From NCBI GenBank assembly GCA_907163345.1, contig CAJQUN010000003.1:28349879-28413878 (forward strand): DNA of 64,000 bases. Direction: 5' to 3'. How positions within the stretch are numbered: position 1 is the stretch's first letter; the number at the start of each line of letters is the position of its first letter. This DNA comes from Haberlea rhodopensis (lineage: Eukaryota > Streptophyta > Magnoliopsida > Lamiales > Gesneriaceae). The notes under the pieces were generated by a model that made no database searches, was not told the DNA's origin, and worked only from the letters and a program-made list of their open reading frames with translations. Shown in pieces: positions 33,266 to 44,799 of the stretch. A program made the translations under genes and the position numbers.

Positions 33266-36076
33266 ATGGCAGAGTGCCTTGGCTTTGTTCTTGAGAAGGT
33301 AACAAATTTTTTGGAGGAAAAAGTGAATATGGTAGTAGGGGCAAGAAGAGATGTTGAGTATGTGAGGGATGAACTGGAAAGCGTGATTGCTTTCCTCAGA
33401 AATGCTGATTCTGCAGGTAGCAGTGATCCAGAGCTGGATGTTTGGGTGAAGCAGGTACGAGTTGTTGCACATTATATGGAAGATGTCATAGATAATTTCA
33501 TGCTCCAGATTCACGATAGCAAGGACCGTTTCCCTGGAAATCTGATTTCTTGTGTCCAAAAACTGAAAACCCGTTACCAAATCGCTTCAGAGATCCAGGG
33601 AATCAAAACCCGGATGAAGGAAGTAGCGGAGAGGAACCAGAGATATGGGTACTTTAAGAGTGTTCCGAATCGGATATTAAGTATGCCGGAGAGTGTTGGA
33701 GGAGGAAGCACCTCTAGTGGAATTGATCGTCGAGGTGATGCACTTCTTTTGGAAGAAGGGGAGCTTGTGGGCATTGATGACCGGAAAAATGAGGTCATTC
33801 CTCGGGTTTTGGAGGAGGGGGTTTTGAGGCTTAAAGTGGTATCTGTGGTGGGGATGGGCGGTTTGGGGAAGACAACTCTTGTCAAGAAAGTGTTTGATGA
33901 TGGTGTTGTGAAGAAACATTTCCACAGTCACGCGTGGATTACGTTTTCTGAATCTTTTAAAATGGAGGAGCTTTTGAAAGATATGATTCAGCAATTGTAT
34001 GAACAAGTGAAGCTGCCTGTTCCTCTAGAATTGGGCACCATGACTAGCAATAGGCTGAAAGCCATGATCAAGGATTTCTTGCGGCAGAGGAAATTCTTAG
34101 TTGTTTTCGATGATGTTTGGAGCGCAGAGGCCTGGGAAGGGATGAAACTTGTGTTGCCTGATGAAAATCAAGGGAGTCGTGTCATAATCACGACACGTTC
34201 TAGGGATGCTGTCGAGAATGATGATTATGTGTATGAATTGAATCCCTTATCGGAAAAGGATTCATGGATTCTTTTCCGCCAGAAGGTGTTTAAGGGGAAT
34301 TCTTGCCCTGCACATTTGGTTGACATTTGCAAGAATATCTTGAGAAGATGTGGGGGTTTGCCACTTGCAATTGTTGCAATTGGTGGGGTGCTGTCGATAA
34401 AGAAGGTGACTAATGTTGATCAATGGAAGATTCTTATGAATGGCATTGGTTCTGAACTAGAAGGCAATGATCGGCTCGGAAGTCTCAAAAAGATTTTGTT
34501 ACTAAGCTTTGACCATCTCCCTTACTATCTCAAACCATGCTTTATGTATTTGAGCAAGTATCCAGAGGATCATTTGATCGAGCACAACACCCTTGTCCGA
34601 CTTTGGATAGCTGAAGGATTAGTGAAGCAAAAAGAGGGACGAACCCTTGAAGAAGTTGCTGAAGGATACCTCAATGAGCTCATCAATCGAAGCTTGATTC
34701 GTCCCATGGTGACAAATGATGATGGAAGTGTGAAAGCGAGCTGCATTCACGACTTATACCGGGAGCTCATAGTTCAAAAATCGAGTGAGCAGAACTTAAT
34801 GACTCTTTCCTCTTCAGAAAACATTTCGTGGCCTAAAAAGGTTCGGCGTTTATCAGTCCACGGCTTATTCCACAATAATGGAGTTGAGAGGTATGGTTCC
34901 CGACTATGTTCTCTTCAGTCATTTGGTGTACTGGATAGTGTTTCCGTTTCAAGAATCTTGCAGTTGATCGAAAAATGTAAAATGCTGAAAGTTTTGGACT
35001 TGAGGGGTATTCCTTTTGAGACATGTCCCGAAAAGATTTTTGAACTGTTTCATTTGAAGTGTCTATGCTTGAGAGATTGTAGGATAAAAAAGCTACCAGG
35101 GTTGGTCAAGAATCTTCGGAAGCTAGAGGTGTTGGATCTTAAAGGGACTCAAATAACCAAGTTGCCAACTGGGATTCTAAAGCTTCAACATCTTCGCCAA
35201 CTTTTAGTTTACCATCATGTTCACGGTTCGTATATGCCTTATAACTACGTCAATGCTTTCAAAGCGTTGAAAGGAATAGGGCGTTTAAAATCGCTGCAAA
35301 AGCTCGGATTTATAGAAGCACATCATGGAGGCCGTGTACTTAAAGAGATAGCATCAATGACCGAACTTAGGAGGATTAGTCTTACGGAGTTAAGAGCCAT
35401 AGATAGTGCTGTTTTATGCGCAATGATTGAAAGTCTTGGCAAGATTACTTCGTTAGGTCTAAGAGCGGTGGAAGGAGACATTCTCGATCTTCAACTTGTC
35501 TCTTCACCGCCACCCTTCCTTCAACGATTGTACTTGAACGGGCGTATGCAACAGTTCCCACATTGGATTCAATCTCTTAGTAGCTTGGTTAAAATATACA
35601 TGAGATGGAGTCGATTAAGGGATGATCCGCTTCAGTACCTTCAAGACTTGCCTAATCTTGTCCATATTGAGTTTCTTGAGGCCTATACTGGACAGATATT
35701 GTGTTTTAAGGCAGGCAAGTTTCAGAAGTTGAAACTGCTCGGACTTGACAAGTTAGAAGCAGTGAGATTGGTGATGTTTGAAGAGGGTGCCTCGCCTCTT
35801 CTCGAAAAACTTTTAATCCAGCGATGCAAGCTGCTGGAGAGCATCCCTGTCGGGATCGAGCGCCTTATGAATATGAAAGTTCTTGAATTTTTTGAAATGC
35901 CAAGCGAGTTTAGTATTAACAGCAACGAATCCTGGAAAGTTAAGCATATTCCTGAAGCGTATCTTACAAACTGGAGGGATGGGTTCTGGGAAGCCTGCCC
36001 GTTGGGGGAAGATGGAACATCGGCGGAAGCTGGAGCTTTCATTGTTAGGAGCCAGGAACAAAGGAACTGGCTGTAA
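33266..36076 (+). CDS. CC-NBS-LRR disease resistance protein (RPM1-like)
   Basis: A 936-residue intracellular immune receptor in one exon. The N-terminal coiled-coil (about 1-130) includes the EDVID motif at 72-76. The NB-ARC follows: P-loop GMGGLGKTT (196-204), kinase-2 KFLVVFDDVW (276-285), RNBS-B GSRVIITTR (303-311), GLPLA (364-368), RNBS-D CFMYLSKYPED (425-434). The MHD position reads IHD (494-496), a tolerated variant seen in some receptors. Leucine-rich repeats run from about 520 to the end (for example LKVLDLRGIPF and LEVLDLKGTQITKLP). The EDVID motif and CFMYLS...PED put it in the RPM1-type CC class. The length is normal for that class and no frame break is seen, so it looks functional. 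It would bind ADP/ATP and trigger defence on effector detection; its specificity cannot be read. The start is chosen as the first Met, in MAECLGFVLEKV, a common CC-NLR opening. Confidence 0.96.
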   Translation: MAECLGFVLEKVTNFLEEKVNMVVGARRDVEYVRDELESVIAFLRNADSAGSSDPELDVWVKQVRVVAHYMEDVIDNFMLQIHDSKDRFPGNLISCVQKLKTRYQIASEIQGIKTRMKEVAERNQRYGYFKSVPNRILSMPESVGGGSTSSGIDRRGDALLLEEGELVGIDDRKNEVIPRVLEEGVLRLKVVSVVGMGGLGKTTLVKKVFDDGVVKKHFHSHAWITFSESFKMEELLKDMIQQLYEQVKLPVPLELGTMTSNRLKAMIKDFLRQRKFLVVFDDVWSAEAWEGMKLVLPDENQGSRVIITTRSRDAVENDDYVYELNPLSEKDSWILFRQKVFKGNSCPAHLVDICKNILRRCGGLPLAIVAIGGVLSIKKVTNVDQWKILMNGIGSELEGNDRLGSLKKILLLSFDHLPYYLKPCFMYLSKYPEDHLIEHNTLVRLWIAEGLVKQKEGRTLEEVAEGYLNELINRSLIRPMVTNDDGSVKASCIHDLYRELIVQKSSEQNLMTLSSSENISWPKKVRRLSVHGLFHNNGVERYGSRLCSLQSFGVLDSVSVSRILQLIEKCKMLKVLDLRGIPFETCPEKIFELFHLKCLCLRDCRIKKLPGLVKNLRKLEVLDLKGTQITKLPTGILKLQHLRQLLVYHHVHGSYMPYNYVNAFKALKGIGRLKSLQKLGFIEAHHGGRVLKEIASMTELRRISLTELRAIDSAVLCAMIESLGKITSLGLRAVEGDILDLQLVSSPPPFLQRLYLNGRMQQFPHWIQSLSSLVKIYMRWSRLRDDPLQYLQDLPNLVHIEFLEAYTGQILCFKAGKFQKLKLLGLDKLEAVRLVMFEEGASPLLEKLLIQRCKLLESIPVGIERLMNMKVLEFFEMPSEFSINSNESWKVKHIPEAYLTNWRDGFWEACPLGEDGTSAEAGAFIVRSQEQRNWL

Positions 36077-36090
36077 TTCTTGTCACCATA

Positions 36091-36114
36091 TATATATATA
36101 TATATATATATATT
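36091..36114. repeat. (TA)n microsatellite in the NLR 3' flank
   Basis: About twelve TA units begin 14 bp after the stop codon, probably within the 3' UTR. Confidence 0.9.
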
Positions 36115-37392
36115 GAGAAGTATCTTTCTTTTTTCTTGAACCATGTTTCAGAATTATGGCTAATGTATGTAGTGTTGTGTTCATTTGTAAAAGTACTTGT
36201 GCATCTAGACCATCAACAAACAAGCTCTTGCATCAATGAAAGCACAAGTTTTTTTTTTCTGTATTGTAATGCTTCTTACACTTTTGTCTAGGAAAATTTG
36301 TTTCTGAATTCTGCATATTATTGGGAATCAAAGCCTCCATATTTGACAAGTTCCCTGAGTGAAAAATCAAAATAGAAGCCTTAGAGAAAAGTTTAAATCA
36401 GGTATGAGAAAAATGCTATCAACTTGATATTTCAATTTTCCTATTGTTCTGTTCCTGTCTTCTTTGCGATTTACAATTCCCAAACGACCTTAATAGACAG
36501 GGCTTAGTCGTCTATTTCTCCTCTTACTTTATTGACAACAATGAAAGTCCAGACCTTTTTTAAGGGTCGTGCTTATTCGATATGATTAGAACCATCGTGG
36601 CTTCCTTCTTTGATAGGTGTCGTGTCGGGGAAAGTCCTTAGAAAACCACACAGCGGAATTAGCAAAAAGGCTAAATTAATAAAATAATGTAAATTTAAAA
36701 TTAATTAAAAAAGTACAGTAAAAAAAAAAAAGTGTTAGAAAAGTATTGTGAAACGCGTAGTCTGTATGCGTTTAAAAAATAAGTACCGAAAATAATATAT
36801 GTTTCATACCAATTTCATATGTAACATGTATCAAAATTTTATAGATTTCATATCAATTTCATGTTTAACTTGTACCAAAATTATATAGGTTACATACCTA
36901 CTATAATGATTTCTCAAAATTAATTGTTCAAATTTTAATAGAGGGGTATCGTAGTAATTTTATTAAGATATGGAGTTATAAACAAATGAGTTGCAGTAGG
37001 GGTTTGAATTATGTTTGTCTGACATAATGGCTGATTCAACAATTATGTTTCACTGTAGGGATTTTTTCTTTAGTTTGATTGTTCTTAGGTCCTTACAATG
37101 CATACCAAAATAAATCTTAAAACTTCACTCAATATAATATAATTGGTTGATAACAAATTGATCATAATATTTATAGTAGGAAATATGATTTTAACAAATC
37201 GAATTATATACCGTTTGACATATCTTGAACCATAAAACGGAGTTGCTTGCGTAAGACCTTTTTGTTATTTATTTATTTATTGTTTAGCATAAAACAGGTT
37301 TTACAAATAGCCAAATCAGCAATTACAACAAAGTTAATTTTAGACAAGCAAGATTAATCGGCTAAGGTAAAACAGGATAACAAAAGAAATTG
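36115..37392. other. Non-coding interval with minisatellite fragment
   Basis: NLR 3' flank, then AT-rich spacer. About 36795-36900 carries two to three units of the 45 bp minisatellite of the 1.7 kb hAT-like family in reverse orientation (TTTCATACCAATTTCATATG, TTGTACCAAAATTATAT). No gene recognised. Confidence 0.55.
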
Positions 37393-37401
37393 TATTATTT
37401 T

Positions 37402-39183
37402 GGGGAAATTGCATATTGGTGCTGTTTTCAGAAAGTTAATTCAAATAAGTTTGGCAAAAAATAATATTTACAAAAAAATACACATAGAAGATAATTATAT
37501 TCACATAAGTCCACTTTTTAAAGAGTTGGTTCGCAAAAGTCTTTTTTTAGTTCCCAAAATACCCTTAAGTTATAAAAAAAAATCTAAATCTAATTTCAGA
37601 TGAACTCTTCTTCATCATCTTATCGCCTCATCTCGTTGCCCGACCTAAAAATTATTTGCTAAAATGTTATGCACGTGAAATATGTTTGAATCGAAGCATC
37701 TAAATTGTTCGTAGCATTTGAAATCTTTTTGAACCGAAGAAGACCTTGGACTACTCTGCACATATAATTTTCGGATCTACTCTGCACATTCCATCGTGTG
37801 TGTGTATAATGTATGCGAATGTGAATTATAAATTTTAATACAGTGCTAAATTATAGATAGCGAAAGTCTGTTGGTATTCTTTCTTTTTAAAAAAAAACTC
37901 TCTCATGGCTTTCACTGATGCATATGGATGAAGAAGTAAGGTATGCATTGGTGCCTGTGCTTGTTTGCTCATTTCCAAAATTTACAGCTTGACAGCAAGA
38001 TATTGCAATGAAGAAGATGACCCAGAGAAAAAGTAATTGGTGTACAATTATAAAGTAACTTGTGCACAAAAATTATAAAAAGTAAATGGTGCACGAAAGT
38101 AATAAAAAGTAACTGGTGTATGAAAATATAACCTTGGTGTACGGAAATCATAAAAAGTAACTGATGTACGAAAATCATAAAAAGTAACTGGTGCACGAAA
38201 ATTATTAAAAAGTAACTGGTGCACGAAAATATTACCTTGGTGCATGAAAATCATAAAAAGTAACTGATGCACGAAAATTGTAAAAAGTAACTGGTGCACA
38301 AAAATTATAAAAAGTAACTGGTGCACGAAAATATAACACCGGTGCACAAAAATACAACACTGGTGCATGAACTTTGTGTTAATTAACTGATGCACAAAAT
38401 TTGCAAAAAACAAACTGGTGCACGGAATAAAGAACTGGTGCACAAAATTAAATGGTTCGTGCATCACTTACTTAATTGTATGGTTCGTGCATCACCCACC
38501 TGCGATTATGGTTCGTGCATCACATATTTTTTCTATGTTTCGTGCATCAGTGACTGGTTTTAATTTTCGAGCCTGATTTTAATTTTCGCGCATCAGTTAC
38601 TGATTTTCAATCTTTCGTGCACCAGTTACTGTTAATAATTTTCGTGCACCAGTTTTTTTTTTATAATTTTCATGCACCAGTTACTTTTTATAATTTTCGT
38701 GCACCAATTAATTTTTCGCTGAGTCATCTTCTTCGTTGCAAGTTTCAGGCTGTAAATTCAGAAAATGAGCAAAGAAGCAAGTACACCAATGAATCATAAC
38801 TAAAAAATCTCAAAAGGCAACAAACAGTATATATACACTTACACACATACACACACAAACAAACACACACACACATACCAGAATTGAAAAAAAAATCTGG
38901 AACGAAGTGATGGAACCGAAAATCGAAGAGATGGAGAGAAAAACCAACTGTAAGAAATCGTAACTGGCGAGAGAGATTTACGAGGAGATTTGAATCATAA
39001 TGGTAAAAGCAAGAGCTCGAACGAAGTGCTGAAAGGAAGAGATAGAAAATTTCTGAGATTGTCGTCTTTTCTTATTAATGGCACTTTGTCATTTTAACCT
39101 AAAGTGGACTTAAATGATTGCAATTTTTTTTTGGACTAGGATGAATAAAGTTTTACCGTTGGATACCAGCATGAACTTTCCCC
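37402..39183. mobile_element. Foldback (MULE-like) element with 9 bp target duplication
   Basis: The left end GGGGAAATTGCATATTGGTGC is mirrored by the right end, reversed: GGGGAAAGTTCATGCTGGTAT. The flanks TATTATTTT (37393-37401) and TATTATTAT (39184-39192) match at 8 of 9 bases, the Mutator duplication length. The two arms stay inverted repeats for much of the 1.8 kb: AAGTCCACTTT near each end, GCTCATTT...TTTACAGC inside, and opposing minisatellite arrays in the middle. It encodes no transposase. Confidence 0.75.
38030..38715. repeat. Opposed minisatellite arrays, GTAACTGGTGCACGAAAAT unit
   Basis: From 38030 to about 38440 a 25-30 bp unit containing GTAACTGGTGCACGAAAAT is repeated about 14 times. 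From about 38454 to 38715 the reverse unit (ATTTTCGTGCACCAGTTAC) appears several times, so the whole forms a large palindrome-like structure. The frames rich in FVHQLLF or similar are translated repeat, not proteins. Confidence 0.85.
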
Positions 39184-39192
39184 TATTATTAT

Positions 39193-40085
39193 TTATTAGG
39201 CCCAACATTTAGTTGGAAATAAATAATTCTTCATATTATAAAAGCGATTGAAACATGTAGTTTGAGTTGTTTCATGGTTGAAAAGATTTTAATTACATCA
39301 TTATCACTAGTTATAACTTTTATAAAATTTAAAACTCTTGATACTACATATGAGAAGAATTCTGCTCCATTTATACAGCACAAATATATATGATATAATT
39401 TGTCGTTAATTTTAAATATTTGTACTCTATACATAATTGGAATTATTATAACCTAAATATGTATTTTAGTAGTAGAACATGGCACATGATTAAGAACAAA
39501 TATTCAATATATTCCAAAAAATATGGTAATGCAATTTGGTAATTTTGGTGGTTAGATTTTTTTCACTCCAAGATTTTGAGCTACAATTATTGGGATTTAG
39601 TCTATAGAAGAACGGGAAGAACACACCAAATATATAATATATAGTATTATAATATTGTCAGAGTAATTTAGTAATAACATTTTTCATTATTATATAGGCA
39701 AAATTATATGTATTTTATGTGAGATCCACTTATGTTTTAAAAAATCAGGGGGAATCTCATGTTGTGTGGGAAAGGCCGATATTTATCCGACAGAAATTTT
39801 TTAAGATGATGCAGTTTTATCAATAAAAATATTTACTTTGTTAAAAAAACTTTTGAAATAATAGAAAGATTATGTTTTGCCAACTAAAAGATATTATTTA
39901 AATTTTGCGCAAATGAATCTAAAATTTTGAGTTCCATTATCAATAATTAGGTAGAATTCCTACACTTATGGAACGTTAATTCGAAATCAATGTGATGAAT
40001 TATGGCTTATCTATATTATGATTGAGGGATAAAATTGCTGACTTTTTATACATGCAGATGAATTTATTTAAAAATAATGTAAGAT
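39193..40085. other. Non-coding interval
   Basis: AT-rich spacer. No gene or repeat recognised. Confidence 0.45.
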
Positions 40086-40089
40086 GGAC

Positions 40090-43000
40090 TGTTAGGATCG
40101 GTAAAGTACTAAGTGTTTAAAATGAGAGTTGAATAAATACTTCGGCTTTTTCGATTTTATATTGTTTGTGCTGGTGATTTTCAATCTTGTTAGGGACTGA
40201 AAATCGGATTCTCAATATGAACTATAATCATACTACTTGACAGTAAAGTGCGGAAAACAGTCTGCTGATCTAATGAAAACATTATCTCTTTGGTAATATA
40301 GAAATGAAGTAAACTGACAGAAAAAAGAGTACACGTGGATTTTTATGGAAGTTCGAAGGTTGAATTCTTCTACGTCCCCCCTTCGAATGGAAGGTATACT
40401 CTAGAAGAATTTTATTTATACACACATTGTGTACAAGTCCCATTTAGTTGTCTCACAACTAAAACTCCTAGAAAACTTCCTCAAAATTTAATCAGATATA
40501 AATCAGATGAACACGAATATAATCACTCTTCTGATAATTTGCTCTTTGAAATGTCGAATGTTTGTGAACTTTGTGGTCTGAGAAGTTAGCTTAGGCATCG
40601 AAGTCTGCTGAATTCACGAAGTTGGCTGGCAGAGTGAACTTTGTTAAATACTATATTTTGCTGGGAGCAACTTTTAACGGGTCATTCGATGTTGAATCTT
40701 TTGTCATCACCAAAAACCGAAATATTCCAACATGGACTATATATTGTGATGAGAATTATTTTTCCAACCTTTTAATTGCGCACCACATTTAAAATATTTT
40801 AGTAAAACTGAATTGGACATTTGTTCAAATAATTTTTCTCATAATAAGTTTTCACTTTATGGGATACATTTAGTAAGATTTATAGTCATTGTCTAATTCA
40901 TCACGAAATTCCTTAAAGTGACTACAAATTACGGTATTTCTAGATAACAAAAGATTTACAGTCATTCATCATTCTCAATTTTTGAATGACGATTATATAA
41001 AAATGGATTCATCAATAAAATCATACCAAAATATAATTATTTAAGGAAAAAATACGTTAGAGGGTCGTCGAAGTTTCCCATCGAAACCTCCCAACATTCA
41101 AATAATCATTAGGATATGAATAATATATAGATGAATCATAATTTTGTGTAAATAATTTTGTGTTTTCAATATATACTGGAATATACTTTTTATGAAGTTA
41201 AACACTTTAGAAGGAGTGAATAAACACAACATCAAATTTTGAATTTTGAAGCAGCTTGAGTTGGACTTCAGCGGTTAGTAGGTGAAATCGAATACTCGAT
41301 CAGCTCGGCTTCAGAGACTACTTTAAAATGAATTTTGAATTGAAACAAAGCAAAGAGTCAAGATTTGTTTCTCAAAGTTCGGAAGAATTCCTTCAAAGTC
41401 TCTCCTTCTTCCTTTCATGAAAGGATTCCACTAGAAAACTTTGAATTTTACAACAGCTTATACAACCCCAATTTAACTGGATTGCTTCCACGTTGAAACT
41501 TCTGGCTTATAACTTCAAACTCACAATCTGTTTAGATAAAAAAAAATGAATGTTCACAACATTTCACTCTTCAATGAATGTTCAAATACAAAAGAATAGA
41601 GTAAAACATAAAGCATAAATGATTGTAAAAGTTCGAGTGCATCAATTCAGTGGTACTTGTCTACGAGCATCTCAGTAGTGCTCTGAAATTTGTAAATGCA
41701 TGTAAGATTTCAATCACATGTTCAAAGAATGTTTAAATACTTGTCTTTTCAACATTCTTGTTCCTCGAAATAAGGATATAGTATTCTGCAACTCTTTAGC
41801 TTTGTCCTTGTCGCATAATGTTTTTGTCTACTATTAAATGATAACGGGCAACTTTCCTAAACCATTACATTATGCATTTAATGCTCCTTGACTAGGTTGC
41901 AACTTAGTGTATGTTCTCATAAATGCTTATATGCTTTTCGGACCAAGAAAACAGATTTTTGGTGTTTGATTAATTGCTTCTGCTACTATTTTTCTAACAA
42001 AAACAATATAAATGTGCTCTGAATAAGGAATTATAAATACATCATTAGTATACATTTGGAAGCAACGACTTCTGCAATTTGTACTTCGATTTACGAGAGT
42101 GATAACTAACACAAAAGATCTTCTGGAGATATAGTTCAGAGTACGTAGTCGTTGATACTTCAGTTGTATTTATGACAAAACCAATCTACGTCATGGCGAC
42201 AAATTTCTTCTAGAGCTACAAAGGAAAAATTAGTTAACTGATCAGAAGAGTCGAAATCAACCAACCTCGTTGAATAGAATAAATCAGTTTAGTATTCAAC
42301 TTAAATGATACGCACAAAGACCAGCTAAGTGAAACATGCTAAATAGAATAGACAAGTGGAGTGTTCAACTCAACTGAACAAGAGAAGACCAGTGAAGTCC
42401 TCAATAGCAATGCTGCAGATAGCCTACTAGTCAAATATGAATTTTGGATAAGTCACAAGAAAGTACAGAGAAGTTGGAATTGTACAAGGACTCTCTAACG
42501 GATATATTTATGTGCTTGCCTCTAAATCAAGATGAAGCTATAAATGTACACTCGAACATTTAGAAGAGAAGAAAAAAACAGGGACGATCTAACTCACAAC
42601 TCATTGTAAAAACATCTTAGAGTGTCGACCCCTGAAGGGGAGCTAAGGTAAAATCATTGAATAGAATATCTGATCATTTATAGGATCAACGGTGCGTCAC
42701 AAACAACCAATATACTCGTGTAGTGAGCTTTCTCTGTACAAGAGTGATTTATGTTGCTGTCATACTTGTGTCTGAACAGTATTAGTGCTGAGATGAGTTA
42801 GACTGTTGGAGAGAGATATTAAGTTGAGATGCTAGGAGTTGTAGCCGTAAAGAGTGGATTAGAATAATGAGTTGTATTAATCAAAGTCTTCTAGTGGAAC
42901 CCTTCCATGTAGTGAAATAATGAAAGATGTAGAAGGATTGGGCCTTCGAACTTCCATAAATAAATTTGTGTGCATATTTATTTTAAGTTTGCATAACTTT

Positions 43001-43183
43001 ACATATGATTTTATTACTTTGTTTGATCAGTTCAGAACAGGTTAGTTTAAGTTATTTTCGCTTGGTGCTTGGACCAAACTCGATCTTATATATCGATGCA
43101 AATATTTTAAGGGCATGAGTTATTGCAGCTCAATTGAATGGAGTCAACTGGTGGACTGGTCACCCCCAGAATCGATTCTAACA
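40090..43183 (+). repeat. Probable copia-type LTR (single, long)
   Basis: The sequence begins TGTTAGGATCGGTAAAG and ends CAGAATCGATTCTAACA, with inverted-repeat ends TGTTAG(G/A)ATCG. It is followed at once by ATCGGTATGAAAGCAG, a mutated Met-tRNA primer site (compare TGGTATCAGAGCAG). A sentence-like block, GAGTTGAATAAATAC...GAATTCTTC, near 40120-40400 is echoed at about 41210-41400, so this may be two merged or rearranged LTRs. Only a short start of an internal region follows before unrelated sequence. No protein-coding domain is left. Confidence 0.5.
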
Positions 43184-43299
43184 ATCGGTATGAAAGCAGT
43201 AGACTCAACCAACATCAATAATTTGTTTATCTATGAGTCACCAAGATGTACTAGCTCCTCCAAATTATTTTATAAAATTTTAATTTGAGATAAAAAAAA

Positions 43300-43530
43300 A
43301 ATCATTATATTTAGAATCATATAAGATAATATATGTATTCCTTGAACTCCATTTAAATCTCAAAGGTTTTTCCCTAATTTCTCAAGCATGAATATATAGT
43401 TGGACTGTTTCTTCTGCGCAAACATACCACAACAACAATTTCCATTTATAATAAATTTAAAAATCATTTTATATTAACTCAATCACAATCATTAACTCTA
43501 TAATATTGCATTAAAATTTAAAATATTCTC
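43300..43530. other. Upstream region of the thaumatin-like gene
   Basis: AT-rich. No feature apart from the TATA box below. Confidence 0.4.
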
Positions 43531-43536
43531 TGTTTC

Positions 43537-43544
43537 TATAAATA
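43537..43544 (+). promoter_or_regulatory. TATA box of the thaumatin-like gene
   Basis: TATAAATA within CTATAAATACCC, 116-123 bp before the start codon, consistent with a plant core promoter. Confidence 0.6.
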
Positions 43545-43659
43545 CCCATCTTTACATATCCTTATTTTCACAACTTGTTCATCTTTTCAATAAGATCTTC
43601 TCAATTCACTATAATTTATCAAATCACAACATAAATATTTTTTAAAAATTGTATTTATC

Positions 43660-44799
43660 ATGGAACCATGGCATTTTTCCATCCTTGTAATCGCCTTCCA
43701 CTTGTTCACAGGTTTGGATAAAATCTACCTTAGAATTTAGTTTGATGCAAATTGAGATTTCGTGTTCGAATTCATACTATATTATCTTATATTCTTCGTA
43801 TTTTTACAAAATCTTAATTCATGTAATATTTTACGATATGATTGATGTCTGTTTGGTTAAATTTTTTATATATGATCCCTCTTGGAAATTCTTGCATGCA
43901 CCACAGGTGTGAGCCTGGTGCATATACATGCAAGAATTTTACGATCCCTACTCAATTTTCAAATTTTGATGTATATTTTATATATTTAGAGTATGTGTTT
44001 TTTGGGAATAAACAGCATCATAGATTTATAATGTGTAAGAAGAACATACGATTTTATTTGTTTTTTTGAAGCAAATTTTTATATTTTCAAGACAGGTTGA
44101 ACTAATTGTATATTTTCATACAATACAGGAGCAAACGCTGCGATTTTCACGTTGCAGAACAGATGCAAAGAGAGAATATGGCCCGGAATCCAAGCCGGCT
44201 CCGGGAAGCCCTTGCTAAAAAACGGCGGCCTCCAGCTCCAACAAAACCAAAGCATCGACATCGAAGCACCCACAGGATGGTCCGGCCGCATCTGGCCAAG
44301 AAGCGCCTGCGTTTTCGATCCGTCGGGACGGGGACACTGCACCACCGGTGACTGCGGCGGCATCCTTGAATGCGGAGGCCCCGGAGGCACGCCACCAGCT
44401 TCCCTGGCCGAATTCACTCTTGATAGCCCAGTGGATTTCTACGACGTCAGCCTGGTAGACGGATTCAATGTTCCCATTTCAATCGTCCCTGTCAACGGGT
44501 CTGGTAACTGCAGCTCCGTAATCTGTGAGTCAGACTTGAATAAAGTTTGCCCGGAAGAATTGTCTGTCAGGGACTCCGCCGAGGGCGGCGGAGTGGTGAA
44601 GTGTAAAAGCGCGTGTTTGGCGTTTAATGAGGCGAAGTATTGCTGTTCGGGAGAGCACAACAATCCTCAGATTTGCAAGCCCACGAATTATTCGGAGATT
44701 TTCAAGAAAGCTTGCCCAACTTCGTATAGCTATCCCTACGATGATCTTACCAGTACTTTTACATGCAAAGGGGCTAATTATTTGATAAATTTTTGTTGA
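43660..44799 (+). CDS. Thaumatin-like protein (PR-5 family), two exons
   Basis: Exon 1 is 43660-43711 and exon 2 is 44129-44799, with a GT...AG phase-1 intron of 417 bp (donor CACAG/GTTTGG, acceptor AATACAG/GAGC). The 240-residue product starts with a signal peptide (MEPWHFSILVIAFHLFTG, about 1-21), so it is secreted to apoplast or vacuole. The thaumatin signature GRGHCTTGDCGGILEC is at 84-99. The mature part has 16 cysteines, the number expected for eight disulfides. Candidate cleft residues are Arg71 or Arg75, Glu in LAEFTLD, and the Asp residues of DFYDVSLVDGFNVP. The family includes antifungal/beta-glucan-binding and osmotin-like proteins; the exact role is not readable. A short exon 1 encoding only the signal peptide is common in this family. 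No frame break is seen. Confidence 0.93.

Noticed and set aside
38030..38440. CRISPR-like regular repeat array
   Set aside because: Repeats are directly adjacent and diverged with no unique spacers, and the host is a plant.
38048..38467. 139-codon minus-strand frame rich in FVHQLLF repeats (and similar frames at 37969-38196, 38617-38799)
   Set aside because: It is the translation of the 25-30 bp minisatellite in the foldback element; unit length and divergence explain the frame.
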